This document shows positions 37,733-46,051 of a stretch of DNA of 64,000 nt, piece after piece. Numbering within the stretch: position 1 is the first letter of the stretch; each line of letters starts with the position of its first letter. The position numbers and the translations under genes are program-made. The notes below the pieces were generated by a model. It worked only from the letters and a program-made list of their open reading frames with translations, did no database searches and was not told where the DNA came from. The DNA is from Chitinophaga hostae (GTDB taxonomy: Bacteria > Bacteroidota > Bacteroidia > Chitinophagales > Chitinophagaceae): the NCBI RefSeq assembly GCF_018224885.1, contig NZ_JAGTXB010000001.1, positions 310,001 to 374,000 on the forward strand. The letters are read 5' to 3'.

Positions 37733-37823
37733 GCATAAAGCAAAAAGCTATTGTGGCGAATAATTAATGCGGAATATTTTTATCCGCGTAGGTCATTCGC
37801 CACAATAGCTTTTTGCTTTATGC
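37733..37823. repeat. Heptamer-armed hairpin A4
   Basis: Arms 37733-37765 and 37791-37823 match over 29 bp (GCATAAA GCAAAAA GCTATTG TGGCGAA words) around a 25-nt loop that itself contains GCGGA/TCCGC. It lies between convergent genes, 18 bp after the chitinase stop, and contains the stop codon (37818-37820) of the minus-strand lipoprotein. Confidence 0.9.
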
Positions 37824-38498
37824 TTTCGGCTTTATCCTTACGGGCGCCATTTTTTTGAAGATTTCCACCAGCGCGGAACTATCTGTGCTGGTAGTATCTA
37901 TTTTGCTGCCACTCCACTTAAAGTGGTAGTAGTCATAAGTTTCAGTAATGGGAACGGTCGAATCTTCCGGATCTTCACTGTAATTATATTGTTCGGTAAT
38001 TCCCAGCCAATTGCTGCCGGCGGAACGGAACAACCAGGAACTTTTAGTGAGGGCATCGCCGGCATCGCCCCAATGATCGGCCAGTTCAGTTTCAAAAGTG
38101 ACAGTATTCGTTTTTTTGTGATAGGCAAATAGTTTGATGGATGAGGACTCATATTCGGCGGGTGTTCGTGTAATCAGTCCAATGGTATTGTTATCCAGGT
38201 AAAATTTATAACAGGCATAATAGAGCGGATCACGATCTATGTAATCAGGTGTTAGTAAATGTAACAGGGAGGTGTCGATCAGTGTGCCTTGATATTGCCA
38301 GGTATTGGTGCTGTCATTTCCGGCTGTTGCTATCTCTACGGTATCATGTTTTAATTCCGTGTAGAGCTTTAAAAGATCGTCTATCCTGTTGACAGCTGTT
38401 GCCATTGTATCTGGTGTGGTAGCCTTTATGTTATTGTTGCCGGAAGAAAAGTGGCAGGCAGATAATCCGGTTAACAGGATAAGGGATAAGCGTTTCAT
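37818..38498 (-). CDS. Lipoprotein of unknown function
   Basis: 226 residues starting MKRLSLILLTGLSACHF; the lipobox LSAC marks a lipoprotein signal with Cys16. The mature part is acidic and Ser/Thr-rich, with no family I recognise (WQYQGTLIDTSLLHLLTPDY, ELADHWGDAGDALT). The longer frame to 38534 lacks a signal. The last codons (KPKA and stop) lie in hairpin A4, so the protein end has probably been rewritten by the element. It is separated from the GH31 gene by a terminator. Confidence 0.75.
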   Translation of the reverse strand: MKRLSLILLTGLSACHFSSGNNNIKATTPDTMATAVNRIDDLLKLYTELKHDTVEIATAGNDSTNTWQYQGTLIDTSLLHLLTPDYIDRDPLYYACYKFYLDNNTIGLITRTPAEYESSSIKLFAYHKKTNTVTFETELADHWGDAGDALTKSSWLFRSAGSNWLGITEQYNYSEDPEDSTVPITETYDYYHFKWSGSKIDTTSTDSSALVEIFKKMAPVRIKPKA

Positions 38499-38510
38499 CT
38501 GCCAAATATA

Positions 38511-38550
38511 AAGAAGACCCCCCGGAAAATCCAAGGGGGGCCGTTCTTTT
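38511..38550 (-). terminator. Terminator of the sus-like operon
   Basis: Minus-strand stem CCCCCC/GGGGGG with flanking AAGAA/TTCTT and an 11-nt loop, followed by TTCTTTATATTTG, directly after the GH31 stop. A TATATTTG box (38503-38510) inside the tail may promote the lipoprotein gene. Confidence 0.65.
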
Positions 38551-38551
38551 A

Positions 38552-41011
38552 TTACAAATCCACGTTAATGAGCTCGTTACCATTGTTGAAGGTTGCCCGC
38601 CGGACGGAGCAACGCTCTGCCGGAATCGAAAACCCTTGCGGGTCAAAACGGGAAATAGGTGAAAGGAAAGCATAGCCGTCTGTTTGTAACGATAGCGGAC
38701 TACCGTTAACGGTTATACTTTTTTGCTCATTAAAACCGTGAAGTAATAGCTGTATGTGGTGAAATTTGGAAGCATAACTGCCGTTGCTTTTTTCCAGTAC
38801 AATTTTCTTACCTGCAGGATCGTAGCTGATGGTGCGTTGGTAGAAAACACCCTTTTCATTATCGAAGCTTTCTCCGTCATCTTCATAATAAACAAAGGAA
38901 TGTGCTTTGTTTCCTTTGTAGATATGGAGAAACAGGGTGTCTGATGGCTTTTCTGCGGTAGATTGTATAAGCGATTGCATGGGTATGATGCTGCTTTCTT
39001 TTACATACACCGGTAATGTTTTCAGATTCAGCGGGGTAATTACCTCCTGGTTGCCGTTGATCACCGTATCGTTATAGAGATTATACCATTTTCCTTCGGG
39101 AAAATAAATGGAGCCAAATTCTTTAGTACTCTCGAGGGGGGCTATCATAAAGGCGCTGCCGTAACCATATTGATTCTGAAACCGGGTATCGTATACATTG
39201 GAATCAAAGGTATGATCGAGCGCCAATGTGCGCATAACGGGCATGCCCGTACGCGTTGCTTCATACATGGAACTATACAGGTAGGGAAGCAGCCGGTAGC
39301 GCAGGTTCACGTAATTGCGGGTAATTTCCAGTACTTCTTCTCCATAGGCCCATGGCTCGGATGATTTGGTGTTAACGCCGGTATGATTACGGAAGTAGGG
39401 AATAAAGGCACCTATCTGCATCCAGCGGGCATACAGGCTTACCGTAGGATTGCCGGTGAAGCCGCCAATATCCATGCCGGCGAAGGGCATGCCGCTAATG
39501 CCTAAACTATTCAGCAGCCTTACTCCCAGCAGCATATGATCCTCTTCGGCGCGGTTATCGCCGGTCCAGATGGCGCTGTAACGCTGCGAGCCTGCATAAG
39601 CTGCCCTGGTTAACAGGAAGGGACGTTTCTTCAGTTCTTCGCGGCTGCCTTCATAACTGGCCCTTACCATTTCCAGTCCGTATATGTTGTGCGCCTGCTG
39701 GTGTGTAACCGGATGGCCCTCAAAGTCAAAGATGACATTGTTGGGCATCTTTTGTCCCCAGGTGGCAATTTCATTCATATCGTTCCATATGCCGCGGATA
39801 CCGTCACGCATATACGATTTGATTTGCCCTTTCCACCAGTCGCGGCCCTTTACACTGGTAAAGTCCGGAAAGTGGCACCAGCCGGGCCATACCTGTCCGG
39901 TATAATTTTGCCCATCGCTGTATTTGATAAAGATGTTTTCCTTTTTCCCATTTTCATAGGCCGCATAACCTTCTTCTACCTTAATGCCGGGATCTACGAT
40001 CACGGTGAGTTTGAATCCCATGTTATCCAGCTGTTTACTGAGCTGGGCGGGGTTGGGAAAACGATTTTTGTTCCAGGTAAAAAGTTTGTAAGCATCCATG
40101 TAGTGGATGTCGAGCGTAATGCCATCTGTCGGTATTTTTTTCTCGCGTAAGGTTTGCCCAATACGCAGCACTTCTGTATCGGGGTAGTAGCTGTAGCGGT
40201 TTTGCTGATATCCCAGGCTCCATAGCGGCGGCATCGGCATGCGACCGGTCAGGGTAGTATAAGAAGCAATGATATCTGCCATTTGCGGATGATAGATGAA
40301 ATAGTAATTCATCTCCCCTCCTTTGGCGCCAAAGGAAGAAAACCGGTTATTGCTGGCGCCGAAATTAAAATCGCTCTGGAAGGTATTATCGAAGAAAATG
40401 CCGTAGTTGATATGATGATGGATGCCTACGTAAAAAGGGATGGTAGCATAAATGGGGTCCTGGTTGGCGGCATAGCCGAATTTATCCGAATTCCAGTTCG
40501 TATAGCCCTCACCTTTACGATCGAGGTTACCGGTTTTTTCCCCGAGACCAATAAACCGTTCGCCTTCCTGCATTTTTTTATAGGTGGTTACTTCGTCTCC
40601 GATCCAGGAAGTGGTGAGGCCGGTTTCATCTTCGTTGATCACCTCTCCGCCAGGTGTAAGGAAGCGGATGGAAAAAGGATTTTTGGTGATGCGCAGTTGC
40701 AGTGAATCGGTAACAATGTTGATTTCGTTGCTGTTTTGTGTAGTCTGCACTTTGGTGGCTATGGGTTTGGCAACAACCGCATAGGAAAAACTGGTATTGA
40801 GCGGATGCTGGTCCACTCTTACACGGATCACGGCAGGACTGTAGACCGTAATTTCTGCGAACGCATTTTCAGCACCGATACTGACCTGTTGTCCCGAAAT
40901 TTTCACGGTATTTATTTTACCAATCGTTTTTACCTGGTTTTGTGCCGCGGCCGGCAGACAGAACAGCAATAACAGCCATCCTGTGGGCCTCAGCAAAGCT
41001 TTTGTATTCAT
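38552..41011 (-). CDS. GH31 alpha-glucosidase/alpha-xylosidase
   Basis: 819-residue secreted glycoside hydrolase with a signal peptide (LLLLFCLPAAAQ). The GH31 nucleophile motif GIWNDMNE is near residue 409 and the acid/base region IWTGDNRAEED near 483. The N-terminal galactose-mutarotase-like domain and C-terminal beta domain are of normal length. The family releases alpha-linked glucose or xylose from oligosaccharides. It is the last gene of a susC-susD-GH31 unit, so its substrate is probably the glycan imported by that pair. The start at 41011 follows a signal peptide; the longer frame to 41053 does not. Confidence 0.92.
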   Translation of the reverse strand: MNTKALLRPTGWLLLLFCLPAAAQNQVKTIGKINTVKISGQQVSIGAENAFAEITVYSPAVIRVRVDQHPLNTSFSYAVVAKPIATKVQTTQNSNEINIVTDSLQLRITKNPFSIRFLTPGGEVINEDETGLTTSWIGDEVTTYKKMQEGERFIGLGEKTGNLDRKGEGYTNWNSDKFGYAANQDPIYATIPFYVGIHHHINYGIFFDNTFQSDFNFGASNNRFSSFGAKGGEMNYYFIYHPQMADIIASYTTLTGRMPMPPLWSLGYQQNRYSYYPDTEVLRIGQTLREKKIPTDGITLDIHYMDAYKLFTWNKNRFPNPAQLSKQLDNMGFKLTVIVDPGIKVEEGYAAYENGKKENIFIKYSDGQNYTGQVWPGWCHFPDFTSVKGRDWWKGQIKSYMRDGIRGIWNDMNEIATWGQKMPNNVIFDFEGHPVTHQQAHNIYGLEMVRASYEGSREELKKRPFLLTRAAYAGSQRYSAIWTGDNRAEEDHMLLGVRLLNSLGISGMPFAGMDIGGFTGNPTVSLYARWMQIGAFIPYFRNHTGVNTKSSEPWAYGEEVLEITRNYVNLRYRLLPYLYSSMYEATRTGMPVMRTLALDHTFDSNVYDTRFQNQYGYGSAFMIAPLESTKEFGSIYFPEGKWYNLYNDTVINGNQEVITPLNLKTLPVYVKESSIIPMQSLIQSTAEKPSDTLFLHIYKGNKAHSFVYYEDDGESFDNEKGVFYQRTISYDPAGKKIVLEKSNGSYASKFHHIQLLLHGFNEQKSITVNGSPLSLQTDGYAFLSPISRFDPQGFSIPAERCSVRRATFNNGNELINVDL

Positions 41012-41112
41012 ATGAATGATTGATTGTCTACGCAAAAGGCTCCCCTGTCGCATCAGTTGCCTGGTGCGTAACCTGGAAAAGTAGGTGGTCAGGGAGATGG
41101 GTTAGCCGCAAT

Positions 41113-41134
41113 AGCAGGATCCGTAGATCCTGCC
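41113..41134 (-). promoter_or_regulatory. Intercistronic hairpin, susD-GH31
   Basis: Perfect 8-bp stem GCAGGATC/GATCCTGC with loop CGTA between susD and GH31, without T-tract. It may stabilise the susCD mRNA or lower GH31 expression; inference. Confidence 0.45.
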
Positions 41135-41153
41135 TGCGACAAAAAGAAAAGTA

Positions 41154-42692
41154 TTAGTAGCCCGGGTTCTGTACCAGGTTTTTATTTACAGCGAGATCGC
41201 TGGTAGGAATCGGAAATAACAGATATTTCGGATCGCTGGCATCTTTCAGCTGCCATGCATCCAGGAATTTACCAAAGCGGATCAGGTCTTGTCTTCTCCA
41301 GCCTTCCCAATACAATTCGCGGCCTCTTTCTGCCAGCATTTTGGTGAGGTCTATGCTGGGGAGCGGAGTGGCCCCACGTTTGGCACGAAGGTCGTTTACG
41401 ATGAGTAATGCGCCGGCGGTGTTGCTTGTCCTGATCTGCGCTTCTGCTTTCATCAGCAACGCATCTGCATAACGGAAAAATACAAAGTCATTGGTGGCTT
41501 CGCTACCTGCGGAACCCATATCAGGCGGATATTTTACTACCCTGATGCCGGACATTTCCACCTGGTCGCCGGTGGCTCTCAGCTCCACTTCCGGCGTAAA
41601 GATCAGGGGACGTTTGCTTCTGTCCAGGATCTTGTTACCATTTTGATCAAACTGTTGCCCAACCAGGAAACCTACTCTTAAACCGGAAACGTTGGTAACA
41701 CCGGGGTAAGCGCCGCCTTTGCGGGTATCCGTGGCTTCGAATGAATTATAAAAATTAGATAAAGTGGTGAAGCCATTCCATCCGCTTGGGTTCTGGCTGT
41801 AGTGCAGAGTACACATCCAGCGGCAGTATACGTTGTTGCCGTTGCGGATGTTGCTGATGCCAGGTCCATTCTGCTGCGTGAAAATGTTTTCGTGAGATTT
41901 TGCGTCATTATCTTTTGCGAAGTTCTCAAAGTAATTCGTCTGGATGCTGTAACCACTGGCGGTCAGTTCATCTGCCAGCGAAATTACTTTTTGCATGTCG
42001 GCTGCATCAAAGGTGGGTGCTTTCCTGTTAAGGAAGGCGCCTTTATTAAGATATATTTTCATCAGCAGGAAGCGTGCAGCATCTTTGCTGGCTACAAATG
42101 CGTCCTTGGCGGTTACTCTATCCGGGAGGTTGGCCATAATGGCGTTCAGTTCGGATACGATGAAATCCAGGCCTTCGGCAGCTTTATAAACTTTTGGTGC
42201 TTCCAGCAGGTTATCGCCTGGCTGACGGAAAGGTACCTGGCCATAAAGATCAATTACGGCAAACATGGAAAATGCACGCAGAAAACGGGCTTCAGCTTCT
42301 TGTCTTGGCGTTGGATGAAAGGCCAGTACGTTGGTGGCGCTGAATTGTTCCAGCAGCAGTGCGCTGAAAGTATTCTGTATATGCGCGTGGTCGGCTGTCC
42401 ATTGGTGCTGGTGCAGGGCGCGCCATACACCGTTATCATCCCAGTCTTTACCACGTGTGGGGCCGAGCGCTTCGTCGGTAGTGATTTCGCACATACCCCA
42501 GGTTTGGGAAAAGTCCTGGTAGGCATTCTGCAGGTTATCATAAGCTGTTCCCAGCAGCTGGGAGGCTTTGATGAGTGAATCTGCCTGCGACTGGTTCAGG
42601 TTACTGCCGAGGTCTTCTTTCAGACTGCAGGCCGTAAAACCCAGGCTGCAGGCGATTACCAATGCTGTTTTAAATATATGTTGAGTCGTCAT
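41154..42692 (-). CDS. RagB/SusD family nutrient-binding lipoprotein
   Basis: 512-residue outer-membrane lipoprotein with signal KTALVIACSLGFTACS (lipobox Cys). SusD-type features: TPR-like helices in the N-terminal half, NEC-terminal motif LAERGRELYWEGWRRQDLIR, and the end FPIPTSDLAVNKNLVQNPGY. It forms a lid on the SusC-type channel encoded 23 bp upstream. The ligand is not evident, though the GH31 next in line suggests an alpha-linked glucan or xylo-oligosaccharide. Confidence 0.94.
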   Translation of the reverse strand: MTTQHIFKTALVIACSLGFTACSLKEDLGSNLNQSQADSLIKASQLLGTAYDNLQNAYQDFSQTWGMCEITTDEALGPTRGKDWDDNGVWRALHQHQWTADHAHIQNTFSALLLEQFSATNVLAFHPTPRQEAEARFLRAFSMFAVIDLYGQVPFRQPGDNLLEAPKVYKAAEGLDFIVSELNAIMANLPDRVTAKDAFVASKDAARFLLMKIYLNKGAFLNRKAPTFDAADMQKVISLADELTASGYSIQTNYFENFAKDNDAKSHENIFTQQNGPGISNIRNGNNVYCRWMCTLHYSQNPSGWNGFTTLSNFYNSFEATDTRKGGAYPGVTNVSGLRVGFLVGQQFDQNGNKILDRSKRPLIFTPEVELRATGDQVEMSGIRVVKYPPDMGSAGSEATNDFVFFRYADALLMKAEAQIRTSNTAGALLIVNDLRAKRGATPLPSIDLTKMLAERGRELYWEGWRRQDLIRFGKFLDAWQLKDASDPKYLLFPIPTSDLAVNKNLVQNPGY

Positions 42693-42715
42693 TGTGATCT
42701 TTTTTTAGCAATAGA

Positions 42716-45667
42716 TTATAAGGTAAACTGTACGCCAAGCATGAAGGTTCTGGCAGTCGGATATGGAGAGTACTCGATACCGAAGGAGCTTACACCATTG
42801 ATGTTTTTGTCTGTATTTACTTCCGGATCAAATCCTGTATACTTGGTAATCACAAACAGGTTCTGGCCGGTTACATATACATTGGCGGCTCTGAATACTT
42901 TTCCTACGGCGCCGAAGTTGTAGCCGATGGTCAGGTTGTCCAGTTTCAGGAAGCTGCCATTTTCGAGATAACGGGAAGATGCTGCGGGTGAATTCGTTTG
43001 CGCTTCTCCGTTACCCACCAGTGCTTTGGCGATATTGGCGGAGCCCAGGTTACCGATAGGCAACACAGTGTTGGCGGTATTGTTGTACACCTGGAAACCG
43101 AAGGCGCCATGGGAGCTGGCGGTGAGGCTCCATTTTTTATACACTACTTCTGTATTGATACCCAGTAATACTTTCGGATTCGGGTTGGTCATGTAGTAGA
43201 GGGTCCTTCCTTCGTCTGCATAAATGCTGATGCCTTTATCATCAAATCCTTCAAATTTACGCAGGTAGAAAGTGTTCAGCGGATAGCCGTTGGCCAGGCG
43301 CTGGGAGGTTACACCAGATACGCCCTGTCCGTCGATGGAGCCGGTATTCACGGTTGGTCCGGAATAGCCGGACATTTCGTTTTTCAGCCAGGTACCGTTT
43401 ACACCCAGTGCCCACAGCCAGTCTTTGGTTTGAACGATATTTCCTTTGAGCGACAGTTCCACACCGGTGTTCATTACCTTACCCGGTAAGTTGATCCAGT
43501 AGCTGGATGCCGGCGCCGGCTGGATGGCCGGGAAGCTGAATAACAGGTTGGTGGTGTTTTTCAGGAAGTAGTCTACTGTACCGCTCAACCTGTTTTTCAG
43601 GATGGCGAAGTCAATACCTACGTTCAGTTGTTTGGATTCTTCCCATTTCAGATCCGGGTTGGGCACATTGATCAGGCTGGCTTTGCCGCCGGAAGCCAGC
43701 CCATATTGTGCCTGGGCCGCGCCGGCAGGGAATTCCTGGTTACCGGTGATACCGTAGCCAGCTCTTAATGCCAGGTTATTGAAGAACGAGCCACTCTTCA
43801 TGAATTCTTCGCTGGAAATATTCCATTTCGCGGCAAAGGAAGGGAAATAGCCATAGCGGTTGTTGGAGCCAAATTTACTGGAGCCATCTGCTCTCATGGT
43901 AGCAGTGAGGATATATTTGTCCTTTGCGTTTACGGTTACCCTGCCAAAGAAAGATTGCAGTTCGGAACTCGGATTACGGAAAGAGCTGATGTTGGTGTTT
44001 ACCTGGGTAGGTGTTTGTAAGATGTCTGTATAATCTACGGCGTTGGTCGGAAAGCCTTTGGCGCCGATGCCGATGCCGGAGTAGGCAAACTTCTGGTATT
44101 CATATCCCACCATGGCGCTGAGGTTCCAGCCGGCGGAGAGCTGTTTGTTGTAGCTTAAGGTGTTGTTGAATAACTGTGTATTCAGCTCAGCGGTATTGTA
44201 AGCTGCGATACCTACGCCCATTACCTGGTCAATGTTGATGGAGGAATCGAGGCTGGCCCGTCTTTGTCCTACCTGGTGATTTACGCTGTACATCATGCGG
44301 TATTCCCAGTTGTCGTTGAACTTGAAATAAGGCGAGATGCTGGCGAGGATGTAGGTGATATTGGCCTTGTCGTTGTATCCCTGCGACATGTTGATGGGAT
44401 TAATCGCCTGGTTTTTCTGGAATATATTCAGCGATCCGTCCGGCTTGTAGAGAGGTACGGTCGGGTTCCACTGTAAGGCCTGGCCAATTAAGCTACCGGT
44501 AAATCCGGCGTTGTTGGAAATGGGCGCCAGCTGTTCGCTGGTTTGTGCCGCCATAATGTTATAGTCGATACCCAGTTGTTTGCTTTCCAGGAATTTATTC
44601 TGGCCGCTGAGGGCAGCGGTATATTTCTTCATCCCGGTTTTCTTTACGATACCCTGCTGGTCCTGTAAGCCAAAGGAGGCTCTGTAACGGCTGGTTTCAT
44701 TTCCACCGCTCATGGCTACCTGAACGTTCTGACTAACACCTGTTCTGAGGATAGAGCCCAGGCCATCGGCACTACCACCGCCGTCGCCGCCAAGATTGTA
44801 TTCTTTTAAGGCTGCACGGTATTCGTCGGCATTCAAAACATCCAGTTTTCTCATGATGTTGCTCATGCCTACGGAGTAGTTAACATCTACCACGGTTGGG
44901 CCTACTGATCCTTTTTTGGTGTTGATAATGATCACACCATTGGAACCGCGGGAACCATAGATCGCTGTTGCGGAAGCATCTTTTAATACCTCCATGGTAG
45001 CAATATCGTTGCTGTTAATAAAGTTCATGGGGTTGGCATCGGGAGTTTGTCCCAGCCCGGTGAGGCTCAGCGATGGACGTGCTACACGGCCATCGAGGGG
45101 AACTCCATCAACCACATACAGTGGCTGGTTGCCGGTGCGAACAGAAGACACCCCCCTGATCCTAACCGTGGCGGAGGCGCCCGGTGCACCGTTATTATTC
45201 AATATCATCAAACCGGATACCTTACCCTGTATCAGTTGGTCAGGGGCTGAAGTGATCCCTTTATTAAAATCAGCCGCCTTTACCTGGGCAATGGCGCCGG
45301 TAAGGTCTTTTTTACGCGAGGTGCCGTAACCTACTACCACCACGTCGGTGAGGTTCGTGTTTTCCTGCGCCAGTTGTACGTTTACACTTGTTTTGCCGGC
45401 TATACTTACTTCCTGGGGAGTATAACCAATAAAGCTTATGATCAGCGCAGAAGCTCCGGAACCGACAGTAACCTTAAAAGCCCCGTCGGCATCTGCGGTG
45501 GTACCGCTTTGCGTGCCTTTTATCTGAACGGTGGCGCCAGGGATTGCGACGCCGCTTTTGTCAGTGACTTTCCCTGTAATGGTCTTAGTCTGTGCGTTGA
45601 CAACGCCCTGGAAGGCGAACAATAGCATGCACAGAAAAAGATGCGTGATGGATCTTGTTTTAGACAT
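42716..45667 (-). CDS. SusC/RagA TonB-dependent outer-membrane channel
   Basis: 983 residues: signal peptide (HLFLCMLLFAFQGVVNAQ), a CarboxypepD_reg-like domain (ITGKVTDKSGVAIPGATVQI) at about 25-100, the plug with the conserved YGTSRKKDLTGAIAQV and KDASATAIYGSRGSNGVII blocks, then a beta-barrel of about 700 residues ending in a C-terminal aromatic/leu pattern. It pumps oligosaccharides across the outer membrane with TonB energy, paired with the SusD-like protein. The frame upstream to 45778 lacks a signal and is not used. Confidence 0.95.
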   Translation of the reverse strand: MSKTRSITHLFLCMLLFAFQGVVNAQTKTITGKVTDKSGVAIPGATVQIKGTQSGTTADADGAFKVTVGSGASALIISFIGYTPQEVSIAGKTSVNVQLAQENTNLTDVVVVGYGTSRKKDLTGAIAQVKAADFNKGITSAPDQLIQGKVSGLMILNNNGAPGASATVRIRGVSSVRTGNQPLYVVDGVPLDGRVARPSLSLTGLGQTPDANPMNFINSNDIATMEVLKDASATAIYGSRGSNGVIIINTKKGSVGPTVVDVNYSVGMSNIMRKLDVLNADEYRAALKEYNLGGDGGGSADGLGSILRTGVSQNVQVAMSGGNETSRYRASFGLQDQQGIVKKTGMKKYTAALSGQNKFLESKQLGIDYNIMAAQTSEQLAPISNNAGFTGSLIGQALQWNPTVPLYKPDGSLNIFQKNQAINPINMSQGYNDKANITYILASISPYFKFNDNWEYRMMYSVNHQVGQRRASLDSSINIDQVMGVGIAAYNTAELNTQLFNNTLSYNKQLSAGWNLSAMVGYEYQKFAYSGIGIGAKGFPTNAVDYTDILQTPTQVNTNISSFRNPSSELQSFFGRVTVNAKDKYILTATMRADGSSKFGSNNRYGYFPSFAAKWNISSEEFMKSGSFFNNLALRAGYGITGNQEFPAGAAQAQYGLASGGKASLINVPNPDLKWEESKQLNVGIDFAILKNRLSGTVDYFLKNTTNLLFSFPAIQPAPASSYWINLPGKVMNTGVELSLKGNIVQTKDWLWALGVNGTWLKNEMSGYSGPTVNTGSIDGQGVSGVTSQRLANGYPLNTFYLRKFEGFDDKGISIYADEGRTLYYMTNPNPKVLLGINTEVVYKKWSLTASSHGAFGFQVYNNTANTVLPIGNLGSANIAKALVGNGEAQTNSPAASSRYLENGSFLKLDNLTIGYNFGAVGKVFRAANVYVTGQNLFVITKYTGFDPEVNTDKNINGVSSFGIEYSPYPTARTFMLGVQFTL

Positions 45668-45696
45668 AAAGTGGATTTTTGTGCAGTAACGACCTG

Positions 45697-45790
45697 CAAC
45701 GTGGATTAAATGTTTTTCATTATTTATGTGAACGGAAATAAGGCGTTGTTTGCAGAGGATACCCCGGCAGTTTATCAACGTGGATTAAAT
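45697..45790 (-). repeat. 15-bp direct repeat in the susC leader
   Basis: CAACGTGGATTAAAT occurs at 45697-45711 and again at 45776-45790, 79 bp apart, in the roughly 290-nt leader between the susC start and the promoter box. Same orientation, no mismatch. Regulator sites or parts of an RNA leader are possible; a single copy of GTGGATTTT also sits at 45671. Confidence 0.6.
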
Positions 45791-45955
45791 TGCTTTTTGG
45801 AAACGACCGGTGTCGTTTGTCTTCTTGAATGGTTTTTTAGTTAGTTAGAATTTAGAATTTGGTTTTCTCTTTTCTACTGATAAATCAAAGTAAAAACACT
45901 ATCAGCAGGGCAACAACTATTACAGTTAAAATATAGAAAATAAAGGGTAATAATC

Positions 45956-45963
45956 CAAAATTA
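45956..45963 (-). promoter_or_regulatory. -7 promoter box of the sus-like operon
   Basis: TAATTTTG on the minus strand, full TAnnTTTG match, with a possible -33 TTG 22 bases further (45986-45988). It would give a long leader of about 280 nt before susC. The region 45791-46051 is very AT-rich otherwise, with no gene. Confidence 0.45.
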
Positions 45964-46051
45964 TCTTTCTGGCAATATTGGTAATCAATCGATTACTGTT
46001 ATATATAAAATATTTATATATTAATAGAATGAAAGAAAAAATGCAGGGTTC

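Noticed and set aside
41802..42578. 258-residue plus-strand frame inside susD
   Set aside because: Antisense to a well-supported gene; no recognisable domains.
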